NCBI GenBank assembly: GCA_019918135.1
Contig: WBZZ01005273.1
Span: 20,001-84,000, forward strand
Length of the DNA: 64,000 bases
Direction of reading: 5' to 3'
Origin: Paulinella micropora
Taxonomy: Eukaryota; Cercozoa; Imbricatea; Euglyphida; Paulinellidae
Of this stretch, positions 9,640-23,106 are shown piece after piece. How positions within the stretch are numbered: position 1 is the first letter of the stretch; every line of letters begins with the position of its first letter. The notes beneath the pieces are model-generated. The model was not told the DNA's origin and searched no databases. It saw nothing but the letters and a program-made list of their open reading frames with translations. A program made the position numbers and the translations under genes.

Positions 9640-10134
9640 AAAAAACAAAGGTTCAAACGACTACTCCACTAGTTTAAAGAGATGGTTATCCACACAAAAA
9701 ATCACTGAAAACATATTATCAGCAAAAGATGGATGGAATAAACTAGATCAATTTACAACAAAAATGATTGCTAAAAATAAAAGCAAAAAGAATGAAGAAA
9801 AAAAAACTCCTGTAAATAGCACTCTATCGCCAATAGACCCACCACGTTTTGAAACTTCGGATGCTAAACAACTTATATTTGAAATGACAAATACGCAACC
9901 AGCGGAGACACAACCGACAGATGTAGCACCAACCCCGAGCACGAGTTCTGCGGAGCCACAGCCAGAGGAGCCACAACCAGATGAGCCACAGCCAGAGCAA
10001 CCACAGAAAGACGAGCAACAGCAGGGAGCCCCGCTCGCAGGGCAGTCGCTCACGAGCGACATAGAGGGTCGGGGACTAATGACTAATGAAATAGATGACA
10101 TAATGAAAAAATATGGATGGTATCGGAGCGATAG
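9640..10134 (+). pseudogene. Protease, N-terminal part (split by insertion)
   Basis: Rightward coding sequence contains a basic stretch (MIAKNKSKKNEEKK), then a Pro/Glu/Gln-rich linker (EPQPEEPQPDEPQPEQPQ), then GLMTNEIDDIMKKYGW. The last motif is typical of the start of the adenovirus-like cysteine protease domain in Polinton-like viruses. A 15.5-kb element begins at 10135, and the matching protease domain lies beyond it at 25629. The enzyme would mature virion proteins. The identification rests on both parts and their position before the penton and capsid genes. Confidence 0.6.
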
Positions 10135-10487
10135 AACTAAACATTCGACAATCTTGGGGGTATCCCTTTTTCCGAAATTTTCCATGAAGTATATGGACTT
10201 TTTTTGAAAACGTGTGGAAATGAAAGGAAATGAATTCCCTGATTGCAGAACATATAAAAATAATATTAAAATATGTTTTTATTAATTGTAATACACTTTA
10301 ACTTCATCTTCAGAGGTGGGCAGGAACCGGTCCGACACGGTAATTTTTCTACTTTTTCATAGTCCCGGCTACCATGAATCTATGATGATAACAATGCCGA
10401 ACATGCAGAATTTGCTTTTACTGTTTATTCTTGCTTATATTAAGCATTTTACTATATTAAGACATGGTTTTACCTTCAAAAAATTCT
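10135..10487 (+). repeat. Left terminal inverted repeat of the 15.5-kb element
   Basis: It matches the reverse complement of 25262-25623. Shared landmarks include GGGGGTATCCCTTTTTCCG, CGTGTGGAAATGAAAGG, CAGGAACCGGTCCGACACGG and CATAGTCCCGGCTAC. Similarity fades near 10487, after which a G-rich tract (10517-10560) begins. Confidence 0.8.
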
Positions 10488-10499
10488 GTTTGCCCGCTG

Positions 10500-10712
10500 T
10501 GACGTACGCTGGTACGTAGAGGGGGGAGGGGGGGGGGGTGGGGGTGGGGGATGGGTCGGAGGGAGGACGCTTCACATCAGATTCTGGTGCATTATCAGAG
10601 TTAAACAAATTTCTAATTTCAGTTTTTAGAAGAAGCGTTACAGTTGCAGTTGCCCTAGACAAAAACCATTATGAAAAAGTCGGACCCAGAAAAATTCCTT
10701 CAAAACAAATAA
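10500..10712. other. G-rich tract and 3' flank inside left TIR
   Basis: The region holds a G-run (10517-10560) and the sequence AGAGTTAAACAAA(T)TTCTAATTT near 10596. That sequence also occurs at 25095 in the same orientation, at the end of the rightward gene. A C-rich tract lies at the equivalent place inside the right TIR (25206-25260). I see no gene here. Confidence 0.4.
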
Positions 10713-11850
10713 TCACATACGACCACGACCACGTCCACGTCCACGTCCACCCGCAGCACGACGTGCGCGGCGACGTCCGCGCAAACGGATTCCTGAGTTA
10801 CGCATTCTCCAACTTGCGTCGGAGCGATCTGAATCATCTACAATATGGGTAGCATCATGTTAAGGAGGAGAAGAACAAGAAGAAGAAGAAGAAGAAGAAG
10901 AAGAAGAAGAAGAAGAAGAAGAAGAAGAAGAAGAAGAAGAAGAAGAAGAAGAAGAAGAAGAAGAAGAAGAATAAAACTAATACCATGCTTTTCTTCCTCT
11001 GAACCAGAAGATCGATCAGACGATGAGTCAGTTGATGAACTGGAAGATGAAGTATCAGATAAGTCATCCTCTGAATCTGCCACTGGTTCTGCAGGCTGAG
11101 CAGCACCAAGCTCTTCTTCCTCAGGGAACCCACAGTCGCATCGTTCGAAATGGTTCCACGCTTGTTCAATAAGCTCTGCCTTCTTGAACTGTTTCCGATC
11201 GGAGTTTTGCGTTGCAACACTGCATTCTCATCCATGATTTCAATTCGCTAACTACCATCTGCTTGGACGCAAATTGCTTTTTTTCCTCTGACGATCTTAG
11301 CAACGTGAGAATTTTCCGCCAAGGCTCAGAAGCATTTCCAAATGCTAAATCCTGCTCCTGCTTTTCTTCGCTAGTAAGCTGTCTTGCACCACGCCATCTC
11401 GGGTGAGCTGGAGGACGTCCTTCATTAACAAAATAAGTGCGTGGTAAGGACAGCAGCTCTTCATCGGTCAAACGCGTAAGTGCGTTCATTTTCTCCTGTC
11501 GTTCTTGAGGCAACTCCATCCAATTTACAGGTAGCTCGTCGATCAATCGAAATTCTGCTCTCCATTCCTTGCCTTTTGCATCGACACAGGACATATGAGC
11601 AGGACGGCCGGGCAGGCCGCCTTCGAAGTAATCTCCATCCACCTCTACTCTGGTCAAATTTCCACCTGCTAACATTTCCTCCACATGTGCTCGCTCATCC
11701 GGCCCTAGGTATTTAGTAGCCAAAGCACGAATATCCTTCTTCAGGCGCGGATTGACGAAGTAGCCGACTGGAAGCTTGGGAGGCATGTCGGTCGCTGTCA
11801 TAAATAGAGAGAGAGATAGATAGATAGAACGAGAGAAAGAGATAGAGAGA

Positions 11851-11884
<34 letters not shown>

Positions 11885-14800
11885 AAGAGAAAGATAGATA
11901 ATATTCTTACCGGTGCGTCCGATAAACAAATTGATCGGTTCTCCTCTGGGATCATCACGCACTCCATGAAAATCCTGTGCGTCTCCCCAAGTAGCGATCT
12001 CTACGGTCGGCAAAGCGTCAGGATCTTTCTTGGTGATTCTATATGCCAAGGGTTTGTTGTAGTTTTTGAAACTCTTGTTCATACACGGGCTAAAATGAGT
12101 CATCCAGTCGTAGTTACATCCGAGAACAACCAGCACATGCCTCTTCTTGTGCTGCTTCTTGAATGCAAGAATGAGCTTTAATAACGCTTGAGCGATGTTA
12201 GTTGTCAGGAAGGTGCTCTTCCACCTGATATCCATAACTCGAAATTCCTGATCATCTCCATCGTGCCCGTGCCCTGGTGGCTTGCGATGTGACTCTACTT
12301 GGAAACGGATTCCTCTGTCAACGACATTGAGCCCAAGGAAACCCAGCATCGCCCACGCGGTGTTATCACCAGCTCCGTCCCACTCAAGATATAATTTCCA
12401 CGCTTGCATTGTGCGAGGGTTCCAAAGTTGCCAATGTAAAAGTGCGGCAAGCATAGTAATGTTGCTGTTCGCGCCGTGTTCTACCGCGCCTTCAAGGTAC
12501 GTCAGAATAAAATGCGTATCGGTAGTGTAGCAGGTATTGATTCCAACGCAAAGGCGAAACACAATTTTTCCTTTGAAATCTTTCGCAGCGCGGCGGCAAG
12601 ATGGGATCTTCACTGGCGGTTTCATATCGGCTGATATGACTGTGGCAGCAAAATCTGCTGGTGCTGCCTTCTTGCGCTGCATGCTGGCAACGCGGCACGC
12701 CCTGTGAATTTTGTGATGAAGCCTGCTACGGCGACTCCATTCTTGAGTTTCTACTTCAGTCCTGAAACCGTTAGATTGATCAGCAGCAAGCTCTGTGCAG
12801 ATCTCGCATTTTGAGAAATCTCCTTCTGCAAAACAAACCTGTAATAAGTAATGATAACGAAAATATGCATAATACCTCTGACAAACTTGACGTGCGGAAA
12901 ATCCATGCGCCAAACTTTGTTGATCGTATTGTCTGTCGGAGGATTATTTGGATCAACTCGTTTCGAACAACCAAACCGAAGGCACATATCTTTCCAATTC
13001 TCGCGAACATAGTTTTGGACTCCTGCGTCCTGAGCCATTTCTTGCATCCTCCATATTCCGTCGCTGCATATCTCCGGGTAACTCTCCATGAACTTCTTGC
13101 AGAGTAATACTGCTATCACATCTTCTGTTTCAGGAACGGTTGAGTAGCTTTTTGTCAAAACCTTCGTGTTATTTGCAAGAAGTTTGTGTGCTCTTGACAA
13201 AACTTTATCACCGATCCCGTAGATACGCTGCCAGGCTACTTTGCACACAGCCTCCGTTAAATACATATACTGAAACGATCCAGTTTTTGTTTGAAACGAT
13301 TCAAGCTGCGAAGCTGCCCAAGAGTAAAGCTCACTGAGAGACGATGACGCATTCTTCGCTCTCGTGTAAAGCACATCACGCGTGTCGATAAATGAATAAC
13401 ACTTCCACTTTTTGCAGCAGACAGACTTAACTTCCCTGTCCAAGTCGGCGAAGGTAATCCCCAACAGTTTTTGGAGCGCAGACTGTCTCTGAAGCTTCAC
13501 TGCACCTTTCGTGCGACTTTTCATCGTGTAGGGGCGCGTTGGATTCTTACGTGGTCTGCTGTAAGGAATTGGTGATAATCTCATGATGTTATACAACAGC
13601 TCATTCGATTCCATAAGCTCGTCGAAGTTCAATCGAAGCTCGTTGGATAATTCCGCATCGTCCACGGAGACCAGAGGAGGAAGCAATCCAGGGTTGATAG
13701 ATGCAGCATCACCGTTTGAATCCGTATTTGAACACTCTTCGTCGACGTTCTACGCAAACAAGATCGCTTATGAACATTAACCAGCATGAACATAGACAGG
13801 TAGAGAAAAAAAATTACCATGGAGCCAGTAGGAAGATATAGTCTAGAGCTGCTGCAGCTACTAACATCATATCCTGTAGTGACAGTAGAACTGTCTGACT
13901 GTTTCCAGCTGTCGAGGTTATCATCAACGTCAGGAACACCGGCCTGTAAAAAAGAATCTTCTCAGTAATAATTTTCATTTATTTATTTTTTACCTGTGCA
14001 TCACTCAAGCTTGATTTTTCTGTGATGACTGTAATGTCCGAGCTTTCCCTGGGCAGAAGCATGCGGCGACTATCTGAAATTGAGGACACGCTGTCGAGAA
14101 GCTTCCTCTTTTTTCCGGCGGAATAGATGATGACCTGGAGAGCGGTTGCTTTCCATCAGAACTAATACTGCTGACCGACGCTAAAAGTTCAACCTTTGCT
14201 TCATGAAGCAAGGAAATTGATTTAAGTGGAAGCGGATGTTCTTTCTCAGGAACGATGAAACATACATGACCAATGTCAGTCTCGAACAGGAAAACTGGGA
14301 TTTTAGCTCCTTCCTTGGCAGCCTCTTTCAACCAGACCGGACGTGCATCGCTTGGCAGCGTAGCTATCTCTAGGTCTGGATTAGGCGCATAGCTGAGCAG
14401 AATCTCTTGATCTTTCGATATTGCGGTGGTGACAGTCACAATAGGAGTACCCTTGCTGACCTGACATTATTTACAACAATATTTATAGAAAAAATGCAAC
14501 ACACGTAACAAAAACTTACATTGCATGGATGTATGTAACAACTAACATAATTTACCTTCACGTTCGGTCGGCAAGTGTCCTCGTTGAGCTTGTTGAACCC
14601 TTGCGATGAAGAGTTGATGAGATGCATTGCATTCCTGCTCGATTCGTTAATGAATTTAATTGGATGCATCCCTGTTTGCAGGGAACTCCCAATTTTCATA
14701 GTGAAATGATCAGAAAATGCAGCATGATCTGCAGCACGCAAAGACTTTCCTCCTGGTTCGAGGAGCCCAAGCTGAAAAGAAGGAGGAAGGTATTTATCAG

Positions 14801-14891
14801 CAAAGACTCCGTAGCCACCACCACGGTGTGCCACATATATCGGCGCCTTGCTAGCCCTCAGCATGGCATACCTAAAGTTTGAAATACACAT
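10713..14891 (-). CDS. Spliced gene: SET-like domain plus DUF7869-like region
   Basis: Tentative exons, read leftward, are 14891-14556, 14460-13994, 13943-13818, 13749-12876, 12825-11911, 11794-about 11230, about 11163-10984 and 10837-10713, mostly with clean GT-AG borders and introns of 50-146 bases. Exons 1-2 hold a SET-like fold (GGGYGVFADKYLPP, INESSRNAMHLINSS, CRPNVK, then AISKDQEILLSYAP). The region from about 12750 to 12250 resembles DUF7869 (CEICTEL, ISADMKPPVKIPS, YLEWDGAGDNTAWAMLGFLG, PPGHGHDGDD). The tail is acidic/Ser-rich and ends in an RGR-rich basic exon (GGRGRGRGRGRM). A base shift inside exon 2 near 14118 and the 11163-11230 junction are unsettled. It may be the mobility or regulatory protein of the 15.5-kb element. 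Domain calls are by eye. Confidence 0.55.
10868..10972 (+). repeat. (GAA)n microsatellite in an intron
   Basis: About 35 GAA units fill most of the last intron (10838-10983) of the leftward SET/DUF7869 gene. Confidence 0.9.
11800..11901 (+). repeat. (GA)n/(GATA)n microsatellite in an intron
   Basis: GAGA and GATA units fill the intron at 11795-11910, which has a GTAAGA donor and a TATGACAG acceptor on the minus strand. Confidence 0.85.
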
Positions 14892-14892
14892 G

Positions 14893-15028
14893 AAAAAAAT
14901 GGCAGCGCTTCCCGTTAGAGGGAATCACTCAAAAAAAAAAGGACAGAGACAGGTTCACTGATAGAAGGCCACACACACTAGCTAGTTATACTAAAGCTAG
15001 TATCTATACTCCCCTCTTTAAACTATGC

Positions 15029-15030
<2 letters not shown>
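14893..15030 (-). repeat. Dispersed repeat R1, copy 1
   Basis: This unit of about 140 bases contains GCGCTTCCCGTTAGAGGG, GATAGAAGGCCACACACACTAG and AACTATGCTAT. Other copies lie at 18141-18291 and, inverted, at 22236-22390 and 23696-23840. Each abuts a TAA/ATT tract except where it joins gene sequence. The family is unknown and it could be a non-autonomous element. Confidence 0.7.
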
Positions 15031-15116
<86 letters not shown>

Positions 15117-15120
15117 TAAT

Positions 15121-15389
15121 AGTGCTTCTCTGTCAATGGCTGATGCATTTCTGCACATGCGCCTCCATCGTCTCACCCGTGAGGGGAGTACGAAGAATTG
15201 ACGATAAGCTCTAATGACACCCCCGCAAGGGCAGTTCCAACACTTCCAGACGGGCCGGTATGTTCAATGAAAATACTGGTCCGGAAATAGACCGGTATGT
15301 TCAATGAAAATACTGGTGGCACCGACGGGAATCGAACTGGCGACAGGGCCCAGATGGTAGAACTTGACCACTGGGCTATCACGGTGTCC
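15121..15389 (-). mobile_element. tRNA-derived SINE, subfamily A, copy 1
   Basis: Read leftward from 15389, the head GGACACCGTGATAGCCCAGTGG holds a polymerase III A box (TAGCCCAGTGG), and a B box (AGTTCGATTCC) follows about 40 bases on. The body has two copies of CAGTATTTTCATTGAACATACCGG and ends in GAGAAGCACT plus a TAA tail. Such elements move with LINE enzymes. Confidence 0.8.
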
Positions 15390-15401
15390 AATAATAATAA
15401 C

Positions 15402-16044
<643 letters not shown>

Positions 16045-16045
<1 letters not shown>

Positions 16046-16280
16046 GTGCTTCTCAGTCAATGGCGAATGCATTTCTGCACATGTGCCTCCATCGTCTCAC
16101 CCGCGAGGGGAGTACGAAGATTTGACGATAGGCTCTACTGACACCCCCGCAAGGCAGCTCCAAGCCTTCCAGACAGACCAATACTTTCAAAGAATACTTT
16201 GAAAATCCTGGCACCGACGGGAATCGAACTGGCGACAGGTCCCAGATGGTAGACCTTAACCACTGGGCTATCGCGGCGCC
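16045..16280 (-). mobile_element. tRNA-derived SINE, subfamily B, copy 1
   Basis: The head starts GGCGCCGCGATAGCCCAGTGG. Subfamily B differs from A in the body (ATACTTTGAAAATCC-type segment, AAGCCTTCCAGACAG) and in the end (GGCGAATGCATTTC). The acceptor-stem-like 5' and 3' ends of the tRNA part pair well. Confidence 0.75.
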
Positions 16281-16282
16281 AC

Positions 16283-16371
<89 letters not shown>

Positions 16372-16375
16372 TGTG

Positions 16376-16556
<181 letters not shown>

Positions 16557-16599
16557 TAATAATAATAATACCAGTCTTGATAATCTAATCCGGATAGGA

Positions 16600-17804
16600 A
16601 TGTGAAAATTCCTTTGTGGGCCATCCTCCTCTTCCTTCTTCTTCCTCTCCTCCTCCATCTTCTTCCTCTCTTCCTCCTCCTTCTTCCTCTCCTCTTCCTC
16701 CTTCTTCTTCCTCTCCTCCTCCTCCTTCTTCTTCTTCTTCCTCTCCTCCTCCTTCTTCTTCTTCTCCTCCTCCTCCTCCTTCTTCTTCTTCTTCCTCTCC
16801 TCCTCCTTCTTCTTCTTCTCCTCCTCCTCCTTCTTCTTCTTCTCCTCCTCCTCCTCCTCCTTCTTCTTCTTCTTCTTCTTCTCCTCCTCCTCCTCCTCCT
16901 TCTCCTCCTCCTCCTTCTTCTTCTTCTCCTCCTCCTTCTTCTCCTTCTCCTCCTTCTCCTCCTCCTCCTCCTTCTTCTTCTTCTTCTTCTTCTCCTCCTC
17001 CTCCTCCTTCTCCCTCTTCTTCTTCTTCTTCTTCTTCTTCTTCTTCTTCTTCTTCTTCTCCTCCTCCTCCTCCTCCTTCTTCTTCTTCTTCTGCTCCTCC
17101 TCCTTCTTCTTCTTCTCCTCCTCCTCCTCTTTCTTCTTCTCCTCCTCCTCCTTCTTCTTTTTCTTCTCCTCCTCTTTCTTCTCCTTTTCATCCTTCTTCT
17201 TCTTCTTCTTCTCCTCCTCCTTCTTCTTCTTCTCCTCCTCCTTCTTCTTCTTCTCCTTCTCCTTCTCCTTCCCTTTGTCCTTCTTTTTTGCTTCTCCTTC
17301 TTCTCCTTCTCTTTCTCCTTCTCCTGTCTCTTCTGCCTTTTTGCGGGAGGAGCTTCTCCCAATCCGTCGTCCCAGGGCACAGGCTTATTCTTGAGCAGGA
17401 TCCCTACGATGCATGCATTATAAATACATACATACATACATAATACCTTGTGCATTCCAGGTGTAGCTGAAGCCGTGGACCAACTCCTCCAAATCGCCTT
17501 TGCCCTGCATGTTGCACATTAAATAAATAAGTGAGTAAGTAAGTGAGCAAGCATATACCAGATCATGCTTGCAAAAGACGGCGTGGGGAATCTCCACACA
17601 ATCAAAGGGCAGCACGTCTGCAGACCCGTTGATTTTAAGGAACAATTCCCCACGCGAATTATTGAGAATGGCTTGCAGAGTCTTGGGAGACATGCCAGAG
17701 TCAGAAAGTGATCCTACACGTTGACAAACGAGCAAAATGAGTTGAATTCCAAAGACATAACTACCAGTCAGCGCCTTCAACCTTAAAATTTTTCTCGGGC
17801 CGGT
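16600..17804 (-). CDS. Spliced host-like gene with long Lys/Glu/Arg-rich exon
   Basis: Exons, read leftward, are 17804-17765, 17713-17559 (GSLSDSGMSPKTLQAI, VEIPHAVFCKHDL), 17504-17447 (GDLEELVHGFSYTW) and 17403-about 16600. Borders are GT-AG with introns of about 43-54 bases. The last exon starts GILLKNKPVPWDDGLGEAPP and turns into a run of purine triplets (16620-17290) encoding Lys/Glu/Arg-rich sequence, probably a long charged coil; its reading frame inside the repeat cannot be trusted. The upstream end is interrupted by repeat R5 and a TAA tract. No family is recognised. It lies inside the 15.5-kb element. Confidence 0.5.
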
Positions 17805-17843
17805 CTGAAATTTGAACGTGTGGAAAAAGGGTCGTGTTATTAT

Positions 17844-17868
17844 CAAACTTTTGTGCAGAGATTTTATT
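17844..17868 (+). repeat. R5 arm fragment
   Basis: CAAACTTTTGTGCAGAG followed by ATTTTATT matches the arms of the R5 repeat at 18724 and (inverted) 18858. It abuts a TAA tract. Confidence 0.6.
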
Positions 17869-17879
17869 TAATAATAATA

Positions 17880-17951
<72 letters not shown>

Positions 17952-17952
<1 letters not shown>

Positions 17953-18117
17953 ATATCTGAGGCGTACTGATGCAGCTAATGGCATATCCTCAACGGACAT
18001 AAGCCTCCAATACCCTTGTTCGAGGTCCTCCACCCCCCCGTGTCAGTCTCTCGCCTGATGATCGGGGCCACCGATGGAGCTCCTGAGGGCAAGACTGCAC
18101 TAAGCCGAGGTAATATA
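17952..18117 (-). repeat. Dispersed repeat R3, copy 1 (short)
   Basis: It contains CTGATGCAGCTAATGGCATA, ATACCCTTGTTCGAGGTCC and GGGCAAGACTGCACTAAGC. A longer inverted copy lies at 21046-21434. The GTTCGAGGTCC piece resembles a B box, so R3 may be a second SINE family. Confidence 0.6.
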
Positions 18118-18140
18118 ATAATAATAATAACAGTATGAAA

Positions 18141-18425
<285 letters not shown>

Positions 18426-18522
18426 TAATAATAATATAATTATAATAATAATAATAAGAAGAAAAGAAGAAGAAGAAGGAGAAGAAGAAGAGAAGAAGAA
18501 GGAGAAGAAGAAGAAGAAGATG

Positions 18523-18617
<95 letters not shown>

Positions 18618-18618
<1 letters not shown>

Positions 18619-18657
18619 GTGCTTCTCAGTCAATGGCGAATGCATTTCTGCACATGC
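18618..18657 (-). mobile_element. SINE 3' fragment, subfamily B
   Basis: Only the 3' end of the SINE is left (AGTGCTTCTCAGTCAATGG onward). It joins directly to repeat R5. Confidence 0.6.
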
Positions 18658-18958
18658 AAGGGATGACATGAGTTGAGAGTACGTACTAGGAAGGAAATGC
18701 AAAATCATGCCGGTCGGTTTTCACAAACTTTTGTGCAGAGTTTTTTCCATAGATTGTTGTGTACAGAAGAAAAGAATAGCGTTCCCGCTCATTCTGAGCT
18801 GGGAAAAGAGCGGGAATGCTGTTACATCTTCTCGTAATGTCATGCTCTTAATAAAATCTCTGCACAAAAGTTTGCAAAACAGCAATCCAAAAACGAGTTT
18901 CATCGAATTGCTGGTTTATAAAAAATAGATTAAGCTGGGTCGTGCAATGTTAGGAAAT
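18653..18958 (+). repeat. Repeat R5, copy 1, with inverted arms
   Basis: The perfect 17-base arms CAAACTTTTGTGCAGAG (18724-18740) and CTCTGCACAAAAGTTTG (18858-18874) enclose a hairpin built on ATTCCCGCTC-like/GAGCGGGAAT sequence. The first 200 bases are repeated directly at 18996-19193. It has the look of a small non-autonomous DNA element. Confidence 0.65.
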
Positions 18959-18995
18959 GATATTTATAGCTTCAACAAACACGTTACAGCAGAAA

Positions 18996-19191
18996 CATGC
19001 AAGGGATGACATGAGTTGAGAGTACGTAGGAAGGAAATGCAAAATCATGCCGGTCGCTTTTCACAAACTTTTGTGCAGAGTTTTTCCCACAGATTGTTGT
19101 GTACAGAAAAAAAGAATAGCATTCCCGCTCATTCTGAGCTGGGGAAAGAGCGGGAATGCTGTTACATCTTCTCGAAATGTCATGCTCTTAA

Positions 19192-19193
<2 letters not shown>
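18996..19193 (+). repeat. Repeat R5, copy 2
   Basis: Direct copy of 18653-18852 with few differences. It keeps one 17-base arm (19064-19080) and the ATTCCCGCTC/GAGCGGGAAT hairpin, then runs into an ATT tract where copy 1 continues to the second arm. Confidence 0.65.
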
Positions 19194-19261
<68 letters not shown>

Positions 19262-19289
19262 GTTATTATTATTATTATTATTATTATTA

Positions 19290-19331
19290 GGCACATGTGC
19301 AGAAATGCATTCGCCATTGACTGAGAAGCAC

Positions 19332-19332
<1 letters not shown>
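19290..19332 (+). mobile_element. SINE 3' fragment, subfamily B
   Basis: Truncated SINE end (GGCACATGTGCAGAAATGC to GAGAAGCACT) with ATT tracts on both sides. Confidence 0.6.
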
Positions 19333-19377
<45 letters not shown>

Positions 19378-19379
19378 TT

Positions 19380-19809
<430 letters not shown>

Positions 19810-19814
19810 TATGT

Positions 19815-20189
<375 letters not shown>

Positions 20190-20212
20190 TTATTATTATT
20201 ATTATATTATGT

Positions 20213-20451
20213 GGCACAGCGATAGCCCAGTGGTTAAGGTCTACCATCTGGGACCTGTCGCCAGTTCGATTCCCGTCGGTGCCAGTATTTTCAAAGGATA
20301 TTTTCTTTGAAAGTATTGGTCTGTCTGGAATGCTTGGAGCTGCCTTGCGGGGATGTCAGTAGAGCCTATCGTCAAATCTTCGTACTCCCCTCGCGGGTGA
20401 GAAGATGGAGGCACATGTGCAGAAATGCATTCGCCATTGACTGAGAAGCAC

Positions 20452-20452
<1 letters not shown>
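20213..20452 (+). mobile_element. tRNA-derived SINE, subfamily B, copy 3
   Basis: Nearly identical to 19815-20054, and both keep the same rare base choices, which suggests recent duplication of this pair. Confidence 0.8.
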
Positions 20453-20503
<51 letters not shown>

Positions 20504-20512
20504 TATTATTAT

Positions 20513-20561
20513 GGAGGCACATGTCCAGGATCTGGATCTGATGCTATAGTCTGAGGAAGCC

Positions 20562-20562
<1 letters not shown>
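20513..20562 (+). repeat. SINE-like scrap between ATT tracts
   Basis: GGAGGCACATGTCC resembles the SINE 3' part, then diverges before a second ATT tract. It is too short to classify. Confidence 0.35.
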
Positions 20563-20610
<48 letters not shown>

Positions 20611-20611
20611 T

Positions 20612-20879
20612 GGACACCGTGATAGCCCAGTGGTCAAGTTCTACCATCTGGGCCCTGTCGCCAGTTCGATTCCCGTCGGTGCCACCAGTATTTTCATTGA
20701 ACATACCGGTCTATTTCTGGACCAGTATTTTCATTGAACATACCGGCCCGTCTTGAAGTGTTGGAACTGCCCTTGCGGGGGTGTCATTAGAGCTTATCGT
20801 CAATTCTTCGTACTCCCCTCACGAGTGAGACGATGGAGGCGCATGTGCAGAAATGCATCAGCCATTGACAGAGAAGCAC

Positions 20880-20880
<1 letters not shown>
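20612..20880 (+). mobile_element. tRNA-derived SINE, subfamily A, copy 4
   Basis: Full-length rightward copy with the expected A and B boxes and tail. Confidence 0.8.
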
Positions 20881-20918
<38 letters not shown>

Positions 20919-20974
20919 TATTATTATTATTATTATTATTATTAGCTTTTTCTTCTGTTCCTCTTTTATTATTA

Positions 20975-21045
<71 letters not shown>

Positions 21046-21049
<4 letters not shown>

Positions 21050-21434
21050 CCCAATGGCCTCAAGGCGTTAAACTCGCCAACTCATAACCCTTTGGTGGTA
21101 GAAGCTGGGGAGGAGGGTCGTTGCGCGCGTAAAAGATCTTAAACTCCGCATATGCTGGTTGATAGCCCAGGACCCAGCAGACACCAGATTGTTATGGGTG
21201 GGGTTTCGAGGCAGCTCTAGCAACCGCGCTTGGTGTATGCACTTGCACATTCGGTGACGTCTTGCAAGAGGTTGCTGGGACTGCGGAATAACCTCTGCTT
21301 AGTGCAGTCTTGCCCTCAGGAGCTCCATCGGTGAGAGACTGACACGGGGGGGTGGAGGACCTCGAACAAGGGTATTGGAGGCTTATGTCCGTTAAGGATA
21401 TGCCATTAGCTGCATCAGTATGCCTCAGATATAG
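21046..21434 (+). repeat. Dispersed repeat R3, copy 2 (long)
   Basis: It starts CAGCCCAATGGCCTCAAGGCG, an A-box-like head, and ends CTGCATCAGTATGCCTCAGATA before an ATT tract. Its 3' half matches 17952-18117 inverted. It is possibly a second tRNA-derived SINE family; the B box is weak. Confidence 0.55.
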
Positions 21435-21495
21435 TATTATTATTATTATTATTATTATCATTATTATTATCATTATTATTATCATTATTATTATT

Positions 21496-21761
21496 GGACA
21501 CCGTGATAGCCCAGTGGTCAAGTTCTACCATCTGGGCCCTGTCGCCAGTTCGATTCCCGTCGGTGCCACCAGTATTTTCATTGAACATACCGATCCGTCC
21601 GGACCAGTATTTTCATTGAACATACCGGTCCGCCTGGAAGTGTTGGAACTGCCTGTGCGGGGGTGTCATTAGAGCTTATCGTCAATTCTTCGTACTCCCC
21701 TCACGGGTGAGACGATGGAGGCGCATGTGCAGAAATGCATCAGCCATTGACAGAGAAGCAC

Positions 21762-21762
<1 letters not shown>
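21496..21762 (+). mobile_element. tRNA-derived SINE, subfamily A, copy 5
   Basis: Full-length rightward copy with A and B boxes and an ATT tail. Confidence 0.8.
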
Positions 21763-21812
<50 letters not shown>

Positions 21813-21879
21813 CAATATTATTATTATTATTATTATCATCATCATCATCATCATCATAATTATTGTTGTTATTGTTGTT

Positions 21880-22220
<341 letters not shown>

Positions 22221-22235
22221 TGTTATTATTATTAT

Positions 22236-22390
22236 TCGATAGCATAGTTTAGAGAGGGGAGTATAGATACTTAGCTTTAGTATAGTTAGCTAGTGTGTGT
22301 GGCCTTCTATCAGTGAGCCTTTCCCTGTTTTTTTTTTTTCGAGTATATTTCTTCTAACGGGAAGCGCTGCCATTTTTTTTTATTTAAACT
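22236..22390 (+). repeat. Dispersed repeat R1, copy 3
   Basis: Opposite orientation to the copies at 14893 and 18141. It ends at the ATT tract just before the rightward gene at 22484. Confidence 0.7.
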
Positions 22391-22393
22391 CTC

Positions 22394-22439
<46 letters not shown>

Positions 22440-22483
22440 TATTATTATTATTATTATTCCTCTTTTGCTGCTGCTTTAATTAG

Positions 22484-23072
22484 CTTGCTCTTTAAGTTCA
22501 CATCCGAGGACAACAAACATCGGGAGGGGGCGCTCGCGCTCGACGTTGCACTTACAAAGTACAACAATTTCGAACTGAAGGCGTCCACGCAAGTGGAGAC
22601 ATGTGAGGGTGAAACTTCACCTTGTGCTCCCGGGTCTTTTTCCCTATAAGTATGAAAGATTTTAATAAACTGATTGTTTATTTTTTATTTGCAGGCTCTT
22701 CATTGTCTTTCCCATTGGTTGGCGCAAGAAGACTCCTGCGCAAGTCAATCGAGGTACTGTATGTTTTTCAAAATTCACAAGCTGCACATATTTTTTATAC
22801 TTGGATGTTGCAGGATCGAAGCGCTTCATTTTTGCTGCGCGCGAGGTCGACACTGACGGCGATGGCAAGGCTGACGAAATCCAATATCAGCTCATGGGTT
22901 TTTTTGGTTTTAACCTTAAACACTCTTGCATGTTTGATCCGTCGCCGATGGACTTCGAGAAGCAGGTGAAGCCCGCGTGGCTCCTCTACGTCGGTAACCC
23001 CACGAACCCGCCTATGATTTGCAACTGGCGGAAGCGGGAGCTTTTGCTTCTGTACGAAGCAAACAAGGTCAT

Positions 23073-23106
<34 letters not shown>

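Noticed and set aside
10838-11083. Poly-Leu or poly-Arg proteins
   Set aside because: They read through an intronic GAA repeat.
16600-17455. Very long Arg- or Leu/Ser/Pro-rich frames on both strands
   Set aside because: Other-frame readings of purine triplet repeats; only the Lys/Glu-rich extension of the spliced leftward gene is plausible.
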